The position numbers and the translations under genes were made by a program. From NCBI RefSeq assembly GCF_035222375.1, contig NW_026946363.1:4154001-4218000 (forward strand): 64,000 nt of DNA, given 5' to 3'. This document shows positions 9,471-22,000 of this stretch, piece by piece. The notes beneath the pieces are model-generated. The model worked only from the letters and a program-made list of their open reading frames with translations. It was not told where the DNA came from and did not search any database. The DNA is from Podospora pseudocomata (taxonomy: Eukaryota > Ascomycota > Sordariomycetes > Sordariales > Podosporaceae). The stretch's first letter is position 1. Every line of letters begins with the position of its first letter.

Positions 9471-10297
9471 ATGGCAGCTCCAATGGACCAGCGCATCGCC
9501 GTTCCCATCGACGACCCCAACGCCGACACAGAATGGTCAGTAATACCTTTTCATCCTCACCCTACAACCAACTAACCCCTATAAGGAATGAAATCCTCCG
9601 CAAACACAAAATCATCCCCGAAAAGCCACCCTCCCCCACCCCCATGATCCAAGAAGCCATCCTCGAAGCCCGCCGCCTCGCCCACGAAAACCGCCTCGAA
9701 GGCAAAGACCTCTCGGACCTCGACTCTCTCGAAGACGAAGAAGACGAAGATTTCCTTGAATCCTACCGCCAGAAACGCCTCCAGGAGCTCTCGGCCCTCT
9801 CCAAAAAGTCCATCCACGGCTCTGTCTACCCCCTATCCAAGCCAGACTACCAACGCGACGTAACCGAAGCCTCCAACAACGGCCCCGTCTTCGTCCACCT
9901 CGCCTCCTCCCTCTCCACCAACGTCGAGTCCCGCGTTCTGGGCCAACTGTGGCGTCAGGCAGCAGAGGAATACGGTGACATAAAGTTCTGCGAGATGCCC
10001 GCTAACCGAGCGATCGAGGGGTACCCCGAGAAGAACTGCCCTACCATCTTGGTTTACAAAAACGGGGATATTGTCAAGCAGATTGTCACGCTTATGACGG
10101 TGGGTGGGCCAAGGATGAGCATGCTCGAGTTGGATAATCTATTGGTTGAAGTGGGGGCAGTGAAGGAGAATGACATGCGGGTGTTGAAGCGGAGGAGGGA
10201 GGCGGAAGATGCCGAAGAGGAGAGGATTGTCAACAAGGGGATCAAGAGCAGTTCTGATAGGAGGAAACAGGACGATGATGACGATGATTGGGACTGA
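9471..10297 (+). CDS. PLP2: Phosducin-like protein 2 (thioredoxin fold)
   Basis: Cytosolic co-chaperone of the CCT/TRiC chaperonin that aids actin and tubulin folding. Two exons, 9471-9535 and 9586-10297, with a 50-nt intron splitting a Trp codon, give 258 residues. The N-terminal helical part contains DTEWNEILRKHKIIPEK, characteristic of the Plp2/PDCL3 branch, then an acidic linker (LEDEEDEDFLESYRQKRL). The thioredoxin-like domain (about 90-210) has VFVHLASSLSTNVESRVL, KFCEMPANRAIEGYPEKN and CPTILVYKNGDIVKQ. The tail is acidic (DDDDDDWD). The first ATG after the pyrimidine/A-rich leader in CTCAAGATGGC context is the natural start. It is divergent from RPS27. Confidence 0.9.
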
Positions 10298-11366
10298 GCA
10301 AAGGAACGCCACATGGACCAGATGTGGTACTACGGCGGCATAATGTTTCCGGGTGAGTCATTCGGTGAGGGCAAGCAACACACGTATCGCATTTCGGCAA
10401 GCCCGAAAAGGGGAACGGTGTGACTGGCATGTTCGTGTTCTCGTGGTGGCAATACATTGCTGATCAAGCTTTGCCTGGTAGAAACCGTGAAAGCTTAGAG
10501 CTTGTTGTCCACGTGTTCATCTGCCTGTCTAGGCCGGAGCAGCTCATGAGGTTGTATCTGTTTTTTTGCCATCCGGCTTGTCTCGGCGAGGCGCGGTTGC
10601 CGGTGGAACAACATGGTAGAGAAAGGCGGCCGGAAGTGCAAAAGCAACCGGCGATCGCCAATGTATACCAAAGTAATAATTCAGGCTGGATGATAGCCGT
10701 TACTCAAACATTGGCGCCAGTGGGAGTGTAGTGTGAAAGAGCCGGTGGCTGGTGAACGACTACTCCAACATGGTGGCGAATATCGTCATGTCGAAAGTTA
10801 CTCCACACGCCGGCCATCAATGACATCAAGTCTTTACATCAAAATAGTCACATGTGAAAGCTCACCAAGGGTAAGCATGTTTGAAACTCGTTCAATGGCG
10901 TATACACCGTGTACACCTCAACAAGACTGAAGCAAAACCCTAACTTGACGCAACGCTCTGTTCAATTTCGACGCTGCCAGCTTGGCTGTCAAAGCGCAGA
11001 CCATAGACACACAATTCCACAAATGTTATGCACAGCAAAGACCCCCCTTTCCTCCAATATTACTTCCAGCAAAGAATAAAAGTATTATATTAACCCTCTG
11101 GCCCATCCCTAAAACCCAAGAGAAGAACAGAAAACCCCCCTCCGCTCACTCCTTAGACGCGCTTCAAGTTGGGGGATAATCTCATATAATGATGGTATGA
11201 ATGAACTTCCCACTCTCTCTCTGCCTGCCTGGAACGCCATAGGTATCATTTGCGCCTCACTACCCACCCCTATCCTCCCCCACCCTACAACTCCAGATTT
11301 GACAAACAGTGGAAACAAGCAAGCAATGCAACACGGAATGAAAGATGGACGCAACGGCGGTGTCAT
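10298..11366. other. Convergent intergenic region
   Basis: About 1.07 kb between the 3' ends of PLP2 and KOG1. One AACCCTAA octamer occurs near 10935-10943. Otherwise there are short random open frames and A-rich tracts consistent with 3' UTRs. No gene is supported. Confidence 0.5.
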
Positions 11367-14300
11367 TTAAACAGCCTGTTGAATAGTAGCAAGGCGTTTA
11401 GCAGCAGCCTCGGCCGCAAATGCTGCCACGAACGGCGCCGCGACCTCGTTGCCGCAGGCGGATATGTGAATGTGGTTATCGCCGCGGGCGGCGTACCCAA
11501 GTATCATGCGGTGAGGGTGGAAAGCGGTTGTCGCGATGGGTGTTAACTTGAGCCCGGCGGTGAAGCTAGTCGATGGTTCCAGACGCGACAGCTCGTGGCC
11601 GTCAAAGTCGAAGACCTTGACCAAGTGGGCGGATGTGCCACTGTGAAAAAGAATTAGTAAAAATTCTTCAGATGGTTGTGATATGCAGGAAAAAAAAAAC
11701 CTACACAGCAAACACAGGCAAATGCTCATGAGTGCTTGCCGTCCTGAGCACATCCTTCGTAGCCTGGAACACCTTCAGAGGATTCTCTATGCGAATATCC
11801 CATAACCGGACTTTGCCATTCCTGCTCGCCGACAGCAACTCGCGCTGTCCGCCACGCTGCATATGCACTGATCGCACCCACTGCCTGCTGTCATCCTTCC
11901 ATTTGCGCACCATGCTCTCCTGCGGTCTGTTTCTCGTGTCAAAGACACGAATAGCGCCATCTCCAAACCCAGCAATGAAGATGTTGCCTGTCATCTGATC
12001 AGAAGTCAAAGATGTAACACAAGATCCGGAACGGGCTGGGATCTCATGCGAGCACATCTCGTGGCCTGCGTTCCATATCCGGATAACACGCTCGTCTCCT
12101 GCCACGAGGACCTGGCCATTGACCTGCTGCCAGTCAAAGACCATGCCTGAGTTGACATTGGACGGCACCATGTGCGTCAAGGCACGCCATGAAGAGGCAA
12201 GCTCAACACCTTCATCACTGTCGTAGTTCCGGTAGATGCGAATGACACCATCCGAAGACCCACTCATGAGAAGAGCCTGATCATCTTCATTGATGAACTT
12301 CATGTCCGAGATCTTCGACCCCTCAGGGTTGCCATTGGAGAAGTGACTCTTGCGGGTGCCATTCTTCCAATCCCAGACTGTTACCGTATTTCCATCATCT
12401 GCAACGGCAACATGGTCCTCGAATTGATGAAACGACATCTTGGCCGGCTGTGCACCATTGTTGATGATACCGATCTGGTTGTTCCACTTGTGGGTTCCCG
12501 CCTGTGCTTTCTGGGGCTGTGTCTCTCTAAGAACAGCCTCATTGCGAGATCGACGCCAGAGTCGTTCATTGTACTCGTGACTGCCGGGCTCCTCGGCTTC
12601 AGCGAGCTTCATCTGCGGTTCCCGGAAATATTCCGTCGACCAGTCCAAGAATGTGCTCTCCAGGGGAAGCTTGGGCACCTCAGTCAAGCTGCGCTCCCGA
12701 TACCCTGCGCAAAGCGGTTCGTTCGCAATATGATAATTGGCTGGCGAAGTCACTTGGTCGTTTTGCTCGGGCGGGGCATTCTCGAGATTAGGTCCTTTGC
12801 GGCTTCTATGAGAAAGGGTTCTGGACAGTCCTGGATTTGTGGCCTTTGGCAGTCCTGGAGTTAGGGGAGGGTTTGTGAGTCCCGCCGGCGTGTTCTCTTT
12901 GAGTAACGGCCCAAACAGATAGCTCGCCGTTCTCTTGAGAAGCCCAGGGGACGGCATAGGTTGCGCCATAGCAGTGTGTGTGCCAAGCACGCTGCTTCTC
13001 TGGCTCATATCACCCCTCGACACTTTTCTAGCGCGTCTGAGGATTTCATCCATGAGACTCTGCGCCTGCGGCCCCACGGGGGAGTGTAGCAGGGCATGAT
13101 GGACGTAGTCCAGAATAATGGTAGCATCCCTTTGAACTTCAGGGTGCGGGTCGACACTCAGGATGTCGATGTGCTTCCAGCAGGCTGCAAAAATCGAGTC
13201 GTGAGCGACACCAAAAACAATGGGTCTGATGGTGCCATCCGCCTCCCGATTTTCCTTTCTGGCGTAATGCAAGCCCATCTTGTGATCCAAGCCGTCCTCC
13301 GCTGGTGGGTGGAGCATGTATTCCTTCTCCTCCAACAGTTGCTCATAAGCAGCAACCAAGAACTTGTGTTCGTACCGCAGCACGAACTTGGAGAAGAAAA
13401 CAAGCAATTCCTTGCGGACAACCGGACTGCCGTCTGTGGCCAGTTCGAGCATGGTCCAAGCGATGCCTTCCTCAATCCTTGCGACTTCATCTGTGAGGTC
13501 GGGAATGCCAAGGAAGGTGGTCATGGCATGGGCCATGGCAGCGCGAACCTCGGGGAATGGGTCCTTGATTAAGAATGCTAGCTTGAGGTGAGCGTTCTCA
13601 CGGATTCCCCGCCATTTGGCTTCTGGAAGATCTCTCCATAACTGGCTGATGCAGAGACACGACCACTGCCGCAATAGCGGGTCTTCGGAATGAGTGACAT
13701 GGTGCAAGCAGTATTTCATGATGTCGGTCGAATTGCACACAACCTGACCCGGCTTGAAACCCTTGCAAAGCATAGCCAAGATGAAGGCGCACATGGCCTT
13801 GTGAGACGTCTGGACAATGGTGCCGTTGACCAGAATCGTCTCTTGGGGCTTCAGAATGTCGGCAAAGTAGTTGTACCCATTATCTTTGATCAAGTCTTGC
13901 TGGCATGAGATGTCAACGGCTAGGATGCGCGCCCAGATGAAGACGAGCACCGGTTTGAGATCCTGTGCGACAGACTGGAGCAGTTTCAGGACATAAGGAA
14001 AGATGCCGATACTGAGCGCAAGCTGAACGGCCCATGGTCCAAGGTCCAAAAACCTAGTAAGTAGGATCAAGGCTCTAAGTCGGTGTTGCTGGCTTAGTAA
14101 AACCTGTAGGACCACCGGGAGTTGTTCGGGTGGCTTTTGGGATTGTGCATCACCTCGACAGAGGTAAATCTCGAAAGCGGTGAGCTGCTCCGTGAAGAAA
14201 GTCGAGTTGACATACTCGTAGGGAGTACCGTCGAGCTCCTTCCTCTCCAGCATTGGGAGCTGGGCCAGAGCCATGTCAACGGCGAGATCCCAACTATCCC

Positions 14301-16244
14301 AGAGAGGATGTTGACGGGTATCCGGCAGTTCGGGATATGACTGCGGATGACAGCCATACACAGGCATAATGCGCTGCGCCAGGAGAAACGCTCGGAAGAG
14401 TGCCGCGACTGGGGATAGCTGGGTCAGAATAGTACTACTCCGGAAAGCGCGATATTGACTTACCAACTAAATCTTGTCTGAAGAACATGCGGAAGAGCTG
14501 ACGAGGAAGGGTCGTCCACGCAATGGTATCAGTGATAGCTGTGAAGATCCAGTGAAGTTCCCCAAGCGGAGTCCTACGCTCTTGAAGTCGGCCCGATAAC
14601 TTGCGAGCTCGCTCTGGAGTCAGATTGGTCTTTAATGGATGTTGCAACACAAAAAACCAAAGAGCCATCTCAACTGGCGTGGTGAGACAACAGGTGAAAA
14701 GATCAGCCGGTAGCTGGGGGTTCGTTGGGAGGTTTTCCTTTGTGCCGCAGGCAGCTAGGTGGATATATGGCCGGTAGTTCTGCCTTTCGCAATTTGGATC
14801 CTTCTGCCTCACCTCCTTCTCCTCCTCCTCATGTTTGTCCACGAACTTGTGGTAGTTGGTCAGAATGTTGCCCGCCTCTGAACAATCCCAGACGAAAACC
14901 GTGGGAGCCTGTAGCCATTGCTGGAGATCGTACAGTGACACAGGAATGTACTGAGTGTAATTTTTGTTGAACACCCAGATTTCACCAGAAGTCGTCGGCT
15001 TGGGAACTCCGTGTCCATTGTAATGAAATAGAATCCGCTCGTCCTTGGCATTCCGCCGGAGAGAAACACAAAACTTCTTCGTCTCTTCAATCGAAGGGTC
15101 CAGGTATTGCTTGTACCGGGTCCGGAAAGCGATCGACTCATACTGGGTTTGGAGGGCTTTGCCAATGTTCTCCAGGGCCTTGTTTGTTGGGGGAACAGTT
15201 GGATCTTGCCAAGCTTCAAGCTTTGCACCAGGCACGGTTCGCAACTGATCAGGAGGCTCAACCCCTATATTGAGACATACTGCAATGGCTGCGGACACCG
15301 TCTTGAGACGATCACGCATTCGCCAATCCTGGATCTCGAAAGCGGGTGTTTTGGGCTTGCCGGTTGTCTCATGTCGTTTATCAGTAAAATACATGTACCA
15401 GTTCTGAAGCCAGTGTTAGTCAATGCCTCTACGTTGTCCATATAGGTTGCTTGATGTGGGAGCTGAGACAAAAATAAAAACAGACAATAGGGGGTAGCAT
15501 ATGATATAGCACATAGACGCCAAAGTCAATGACATGAGCTACTGTCCCCGAAGAGCGCACTACTGGCCCACTGTCGCAAGACTAACGACATAGGATGGAA
15601 CGGACAGGAAGCCAATGGCTTGAAAGAAAAGAAATAAAACTTACATTGGCGAGTTGGGATATTATGGCCTTTGATTGATAGTGGTCCTCGAAACCATGCC
15701 TCGCACCCCACTCTTGAATGTCCTCTTCCACAACAGTCTCGGCGTCTTCCATCCGGATTCCATGCTCGCTCTTGGACCGCAGTAATGGGGGTTTTACTGG
15801 TCTGGAGACAACACCGTTCGTCTCAAGCTCGTCTTCGTCATCGGTATGTTGACCGTTGACATGCTTGTCTCCCGGAGCACTCGAGGGCCGTCGAGCAGCA
15901 GAGGTTGGTGAAATGGATCTATGCCGACCATTTGTCGTTGGGTGGGCAGACCTTAAAGCGGAACTTCCAGGGGACTCGGAATGACCGAAACCATCGCCTT
16001 CGTTCCGCAAAGAAGAATATCCGGCAACTTGCGCGCGCGGTTGCGCCTGTGCCATGAGTTGAGCGTTCTGTCGGGAGAGCGAACTCAGGGCTGTGCTTGA
16101 ACCGGTAGCAGCTGCTTGTCCTTGCTGTCTGACGGGTGCGGGGCCATTAAAGCCGGCGGTGTTGTTAACCCTCGAGATCTGGGCTGCGTGTTGCCGATGA
16201 CCCTCGGCAGGCTGGGGAGGAGTCGAAAGAGAAAGGGCCGTCAT
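11367..16244 (-). CDS. KOG1: TORC1 scaffold subunit Kog1/Raptor
   Basis: Recruits substrates to the TOR kinase in TORC1, at the vacuole surface in fungi. Four exons are inferred: 16244-15645, 15403-14464, 14408-11705 and 11640-11367 (1505 residues; yeast Kog1 about 1557). The N-terminal 180 residues are disordered and Ser/Pro-rich. The conserved RNC caspase-like domain runs from about 185, with FTDKRHETTGKPKTP, FHYNGHGVPKPT and VFVWDCSEAGNIL; the His and Cys corresponding to a caspase dyad are both present (about H331 and C374). HEAT repeats follow (for example PLLRQWSCLCISQLWRDL, FPEVRAAMAHAMTTFLG), then a C-terminal WD40 propeller from about residue 1130. The last two introns use GTAAGT and GTAGGT donors; the final junction was chosen because it restores the blade sequence AVGTSAHLVKVFDFDG. 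The promoter faces the kelch gene across 2.8 kb. Confidence 0.94.
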
Positions 16245-19016
16245 GGTCGATATCTTTACCGGCGGCGGGCCACCATCGTTCTCGAAGGTAGCTGTCGGTA
16301 AAGGTTGAAAAGGTCGGAGTTGAAAGAAGTGGGTGGGCGAACCACAGCGCTGGGGTGGCTGTTATGTGGTGGTGGTGAGTTGGATGGAGATCGGGGCCAG
16401 TGATGGGGCTGCAATGGCGACGTCAACACGGATCATGAACCTGCGCTTATGCCCACGCCTCTGCCACTGTGTGCGACTGCGACAGGTTTGCAATGATCAG
16501 CTCTCAGCTCACATGCGCTGGGCCGTTTGGATTCGAGCTCTCGCAAACTCACAAGCACAATGCACTCTGGCTACTCGGTCTTGTCTTCTTCAGCCTCAAC
16601 AGCCAGGCCGTTGTTATGTCTTGGTTTGAGGTCAACAGCTCAGTGACAATGCAGAGGTGGACAACATCCGCAGTCGATAGCCGCGGGCAGCTTCTTGGCT
16701 CCGTAGGTGGGCTTGCAGCCAGAACCTCACCGCCCAAAGTGGAGCCGGAGTTCACTAATGTTGGCTGGTGCACGGTCCCTCCGCAGCAGGTGTTCAACTT
16801 CTCGTCAGCCTCGTCCAATGGCTGCAGCTGCGATTACATACAACACAGCTTCTGCTCACGTGACGCTTCTTGAGAGCACTGATGGAAAGAGCAAGCAAAT
16901 TGCTGCTTTCTAAATGATCTGATTGGCTTTCGTGTACTCTTTTCTCCTCGTGGATACTGTGAGAGGTTTACACAGTTGCTCTTATCACTCACTTCCTCGA
17001 GGCTCTGTTTATCTAATGATTGTATTACATTCGATGACTCGCCTCTTTGTTCCTTCCCTTTGCCTACCTATGGTAAGTGTCCATCTATATTTCTCTCCCA
17101 CCTGGGGAGGCCTTCCTATCCTTTGTTGTCTTGTTGTTTATGGGACTTGTTTGTGCAGCAGTTACCTTTTCTGTTGTGTTGTCATTCCCTCTGAGCATTC
17201 TCTAACGCAGCGTACATTTACACTTGAACGGTTATGTGTCGTCTCGTTCTCAGGAAGATTTACACAACTTGCAAACTCTTCTACAAAATATCAACCGACC
17301 TAACAATTTTCCCCCGAGATCATTGCTTACTCATGGTGCTCATGTGGTGGTTCTGTGCCCCTGATGTGCACCAAAGAACGGAAAGCTTGGAGAAACATGA
17401 AACATCATCCATAACCTGGAAGCTGGGGTCCGAAATAGGACGAATGCAACGCTAGGACGCATGGACACGGAGCGAGCAACAAGACTGAATATGAAATCTT
17501 GCGAGATTTTGTTGATGATCGCAGCTTCATGCGTGCGAGACATTTTTCAAGGAGATGATGCACGTCGTGTCTTCCGTAAGGGCTCCCTCTTTCTTTTTGT
17601 CGGAAATACCCGGCTGGTGGTATAGGAGGCCCTCGAAGTGCTCCCATAATATGAGATATAGGGTAACATGCGTGCTACGGAGTACCTGCCTGTAGGAAGA
17701 GTTTGAGACTACACTAGTGGCCATGTATGATGATTTGCAGCAAGAGGGGCACTTCTGCATGTGCTGACCCAACCTCCACAGCAAAAGGTCGACCCTGGTA
17801 TCATCTTGCCTTGGGTAATTCTGTTGGTTACACGGTAAAGCTTCAAGGGCAAAAGGAAGAGACTCCGACACCCCGCGATCTTCACCTTTAGCCTATCCTC
17901 ACCAGCTCATGGTTGATATTCGAGATGTGTATTTGTGCCATTTTATTCAGTTTACATGAGACTGAATCCCGGACGAAAGAGGCGGACGAACAAAAGATCA
18001 ACATCAGTTTCGCCGGCAAATATTAATAGAATCGGCTGACAGTGCCTCTCGTCTGCTTTGCTGTGCCGGTTGGTGCTAATCGAAGGGTGCACCCAGACCA
18101 CAGAATTGCATCCCAACAACGTCGTCTTTCTGGAAATGGCCACGAGCAGCTTGAACAGAGGGTGAGCGTGAGCCCCTGAGGACGGGCTCAGGGGGTCCCA
18201 AGGGGGCGACGGGGATTGAGCAACAAGCCCGGATTGGCTGGTCTGGGAGCGAGGCGGGAGTGCCTGTATCATTCCATCCACTCAGAGACCGTCTTTGTGC
18301 TCCAGGTCTCCGCCGAGCGTCCCCGGCCGCTAGCGTAGGCGATGCCCTGCGCCAGGCGCTGATGAATTCCCACCTGCCCACGGGCATAGAACTCCTGGAC
18401 ACCGGACCTGCAGTTCTTTTCTCGCCAGGCTTGACCCGGTCGCATTAAACTTTATCTCCTCCACCTCTGTCATCCACAGACAAACCGAATCCACGGTCAC
18501 GGAAAGCATCCTTCGCATATCGGGCACAGCATCTCTTTTTCTGCTTGTCTTTCTTTTTGCTCCGTTGTAGTTATCATCGCATTCGCTTGTTCAAGCGTGC
18601 ACCTCCGAGGCGCTGCTCTTTCGTCCTGCTAGGTGCTGGGGGCACTTTGCTGGGCTGACCAGGGACCCCCTCAAAAAATAAAAAAAGACAGGAGGTTGAA
18701 CCTGAATCTGTCCCGTCCAAAAATCGAACCCGCTGCGCCCGCTCCACCACGGCGAGCGAACCGATGCTTTCCCAGCCTTCTCGAGACACGACCGCCGACG
18801 ACATTCCCGACTCCCGCACCTCTCCTCGTTGGAGCCCACGCTGCCCACCCAGCTAACTCCGCAGTCGTCCGCGTCCACCAGCTCCGTTCGCCCTCTCCCA
18901 CCTGCAGGCTCCCGTCCGTAGCGGTCCCTGATCAATTTGCCCGGTCAATTGACGACGTGTGCCTACGCCTGCTCCTGGCGACACTGTAGTCCGGCCAGCA
19001 GTTCTACGGTGCCATT
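16245..19016. other. Long divergent intergenic region KOG1 / kelch gene
   Basis: 2.77 kb without a supported gene. It holds a TCACGTGAC E-box (core 16857-16862), the STRE-like inverted repeat at 18173-18194, and from about 18450 a C/T-rich stretch that looks like the 5' leader of the kelch gene, with several short upstream open frames (for example beginning near 18633). Other open frames of 60-126 codons on both strands have no recognisable protein character. Confidence 0.5.
18173..18194. promoter_or_regulatory. Inverted pair of stress-response-like elements
   Basis: CCCCTGAG, six bases, CTCAGGGG: a perfect 8-bp inverted repeat that places two CCCCT/AGGGG pentamers (STRE core of Msn2/4-type factors) back to back, about 820 bp upstream of the kelch gene start. 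It could be a regulatory site or a transcript hairpin; unproven. Confidence 0.3.
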
Positions 19017-22000
19017 ATGGCCTTCCTCTTCAAGTCCAAGAAGAGTCACGACCGGTCGCTTGCCAGTCGGGATGGATCACAGGGCTCGGCGTCGGGCATG
19101 GGTGGCGCGGCGGCGCGCGTCAGAGATGAGAAGGGGTCACGATCAACACCCACTGGCAGCTTAACCTCCCTCGATGTCGACGGCAGCATTGGTAGTCCCG
19201 ATCAATCTTATGCTCGCCAGCGAGGCCAGAGTCTGGACCAGCAACAACCGACACCTCCTCAGCTGCAGCAACCGCCATCGAGTGACTTACCGGTAAGCTT
19301 CCATCTCAAGCGACGTCGCAATGTGCATCAGCATCTTGTCTAACGTTGGCCATCGCAGCTGCGCAACGGTCCTCCTCCTACACAAACGGCGCCGAATCCC
19401 AATGCCTCGCTATACCCATGGTCTCAGCGCCGACTAACCTACACGTCCTCGCATCCCAGCCCGTTCCCAAGATATGGCGCCGCTGTCAATGCCGTCTCCT
19501 CGAAAGAGGGTGACATATACGTAATGGGCGGTTTGATCAACAGCTCAACAGTGAAGGGCGATCTGTGGCTCATTGAGGCCGGGGGAAACATGTCTTGCTA
19601 CCCACTAGCTACAACAGCTGAGGGCCCAGGGCCTAGAGTCGGACATGCCAGTTTGCTCGTAGGGAACGCTTTCATCGTCTTTGGTGGAGACACCAAGATC
19701 GAAGAAACAGATGTTCTCGATGAGACCTTGTATCTTCTCAACACATGTGAGGCTTGCAGCTCCACCAGGTTGGCTCTATCATGCTGACAGTTTTACAGCA
19801 ACGAGACAGTGGTCGAGAGCTTTACCGGCCGGACCACGACCCAGCGGACGTTATGGACACTCGCTGAATATTCTGGGGTCAAAGATATACATCTTCGGTG
19901 GTCAAGTGGAGGGTTATTTCATGAATGACCTTGCCGCTTTTGACCTGAATCAGCTGCAGATGCCCAATAACCGCTGGGAGATGCTCATGTCATCAACTGA
20001 GAGTGGTGGACCGCAGGGCAAAATCCCGCCAGCCAGAACGAACCATTCCGTGGTGACATTCAATGACAAACTTTACTTGTAAGTTTTGATGCGGGGAGAT
20101 GTAGTATTCTTCATGCTAAGACTGGTTAGGTTTGGTGGTACCAATGGATACCAATGGTTCAACGACGTCTGGGCATATGATCCCGCTGTCAACACTTGGT
20201 CGCAACTAGACTGTATAGGGTACATTCCGTCTCCCAGAGAAGGCCACGCTGCTGCTATCGTCGAGGATGTCATGTACATCTTCGGCGGCAGGACGGAGGA
20301 GGGTGCGGATCTGGGTGATCTTGCCGCATTCAGGATCACTTCTCGCCGCTGGTACACTTTCCAGAACATGGGCCCATCCCCCTCGCCACGATCAGGACAT
20401 AGCATGACAGCAGTTGGAAAGTCCATCATTGTGGTCGGAGGAGAACCAAGCTCGGCTCAAACAGCAGTCAACGATCTCGCGCTTGTTTACTGCTTGGATA
20501 CCACAAAGATTCGCTATCCCAACGACGCAGGCCCTAACCAGACTTCACCTAGAAATCAACAACGACGACCTAGCGATGCCACTCCACAAGTCACCCTGAG
20601 GAATGTGTCTCCACGCGATGGTTCGAACGGCCCGCCCGATAGTCGACGCCCACCAGGAGGTCCTGGTCCCAATGGATATCGGTCACCTAATGGCACTGCT
20701 GAAGTGAGCCCGACGGGAGGACCACCAAGCGGTCCTCAAAAAGCTCGATCCGCGGGTCCTATGGGCCCAGGGGGTCCATCTGGTGCCCCTCCATCTGGAC
20801 CACCTCCCCAAATTCAACCGCCAAAGCCTGGCCCTCCAGGTGGAGCACCCCGGCCTGCCAGGAATGCCTCAACGGAGCGAGGCGACCAGCCCCAGGGCTC
20901 CCCAATCACATCGGCACCGCCGCAGCAGGTTGCGGCGTTGAAAGAAGGCGAAGGACTTGGCGCAACTGGCCGGCGCACTCCGATAAGTCAGAATCCTAAC
21001 CCGCCTCGCTCTTCTTCAAGACAAGCTGAGGGACAGCCTGCCGATGCCGCGAGATCCAAAGCAACGAGACAAGGACGCGGGCAAGGCTCCGTAGATAGTA
21101 CAACGGAGCCAGCTCTCAAGCCAGCTCCGGCTCGCCCAGCGTCCCCACCACCGCCTACCCGACAACCCAGCAATCCTATATCTCGAAGGTCTTCCGCCCG
21201 GAACTCTCAAACGGTTACACTTCTAAAAGAGCTGGATGCCGCAAGGAACCGCAACGCATGGTACGCCTCCGAACTGGAGTTAGCGCGCAAGGCTGGCTAT
21301 TCACCCAATGCGTCACTGAGCCCAATCTTGGACAGCCGTGCCGCGGAAACATTTGATGATGAAGACAAACCCTTGATCGAAGCTCTTCTTGCTATGCGGC
21401 AAGAGCTTGCCAACGTACAAGCCTCGGTCGACAAGCAGGCAGTTCTGGCTGCCCGACAAATTGCTGAAGCAGAGAAGCAGCGAGACGCAGCCATTCAGGA
21501 AGCCATTTATGCCAAAGCGAAACTAGCTGCGAGGGGTGGAAGCGCCAGAAGCACACCACAGCTCGATGACAAGGAAGTAGGAGATCGTGCCAATGAGATG
21601 AGCAAGAAGCTCGCACATGCTCTCAGTGTACAAAAAGAGCTTCAAGATCAACTGGAGCGCATCAAGACCGACTTTGACGCCGAGAAGAAGGCGCGCAAAC
21701 TGGCAGACGACACGGCAAATGCGGCGCAAAAGCGAATGGCAGATCTCGAGAGTTATAAGCAGCAAAACGCATCCGAAGTCGAACGGCTCAAGGCTGAGTT
21801 GCACATGGCTCAGCGTGAGGCCCGGGAACAGTCTGTTGCGGCAGCGGAAGCGGTGGCGGCTACACAAATGCTACGTGTTGAGAAGGAAGAATATGAGCAG
21901 AAGTATAATCACCTTGTTGGAAGCAATAAGGACCAGGTCGACACCTTTGAGACTTTCCGTGGCGCGCTCGCAGCTTCTGAGGAGACCAAGGCTTTGCTTG

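Noticed and set aside
18690-18760. tRNA-like T-loop (GGTTCGATT on the minus strand)
   Set aside because: No matching acceptor, D or anticodon stems could be drawn around it.
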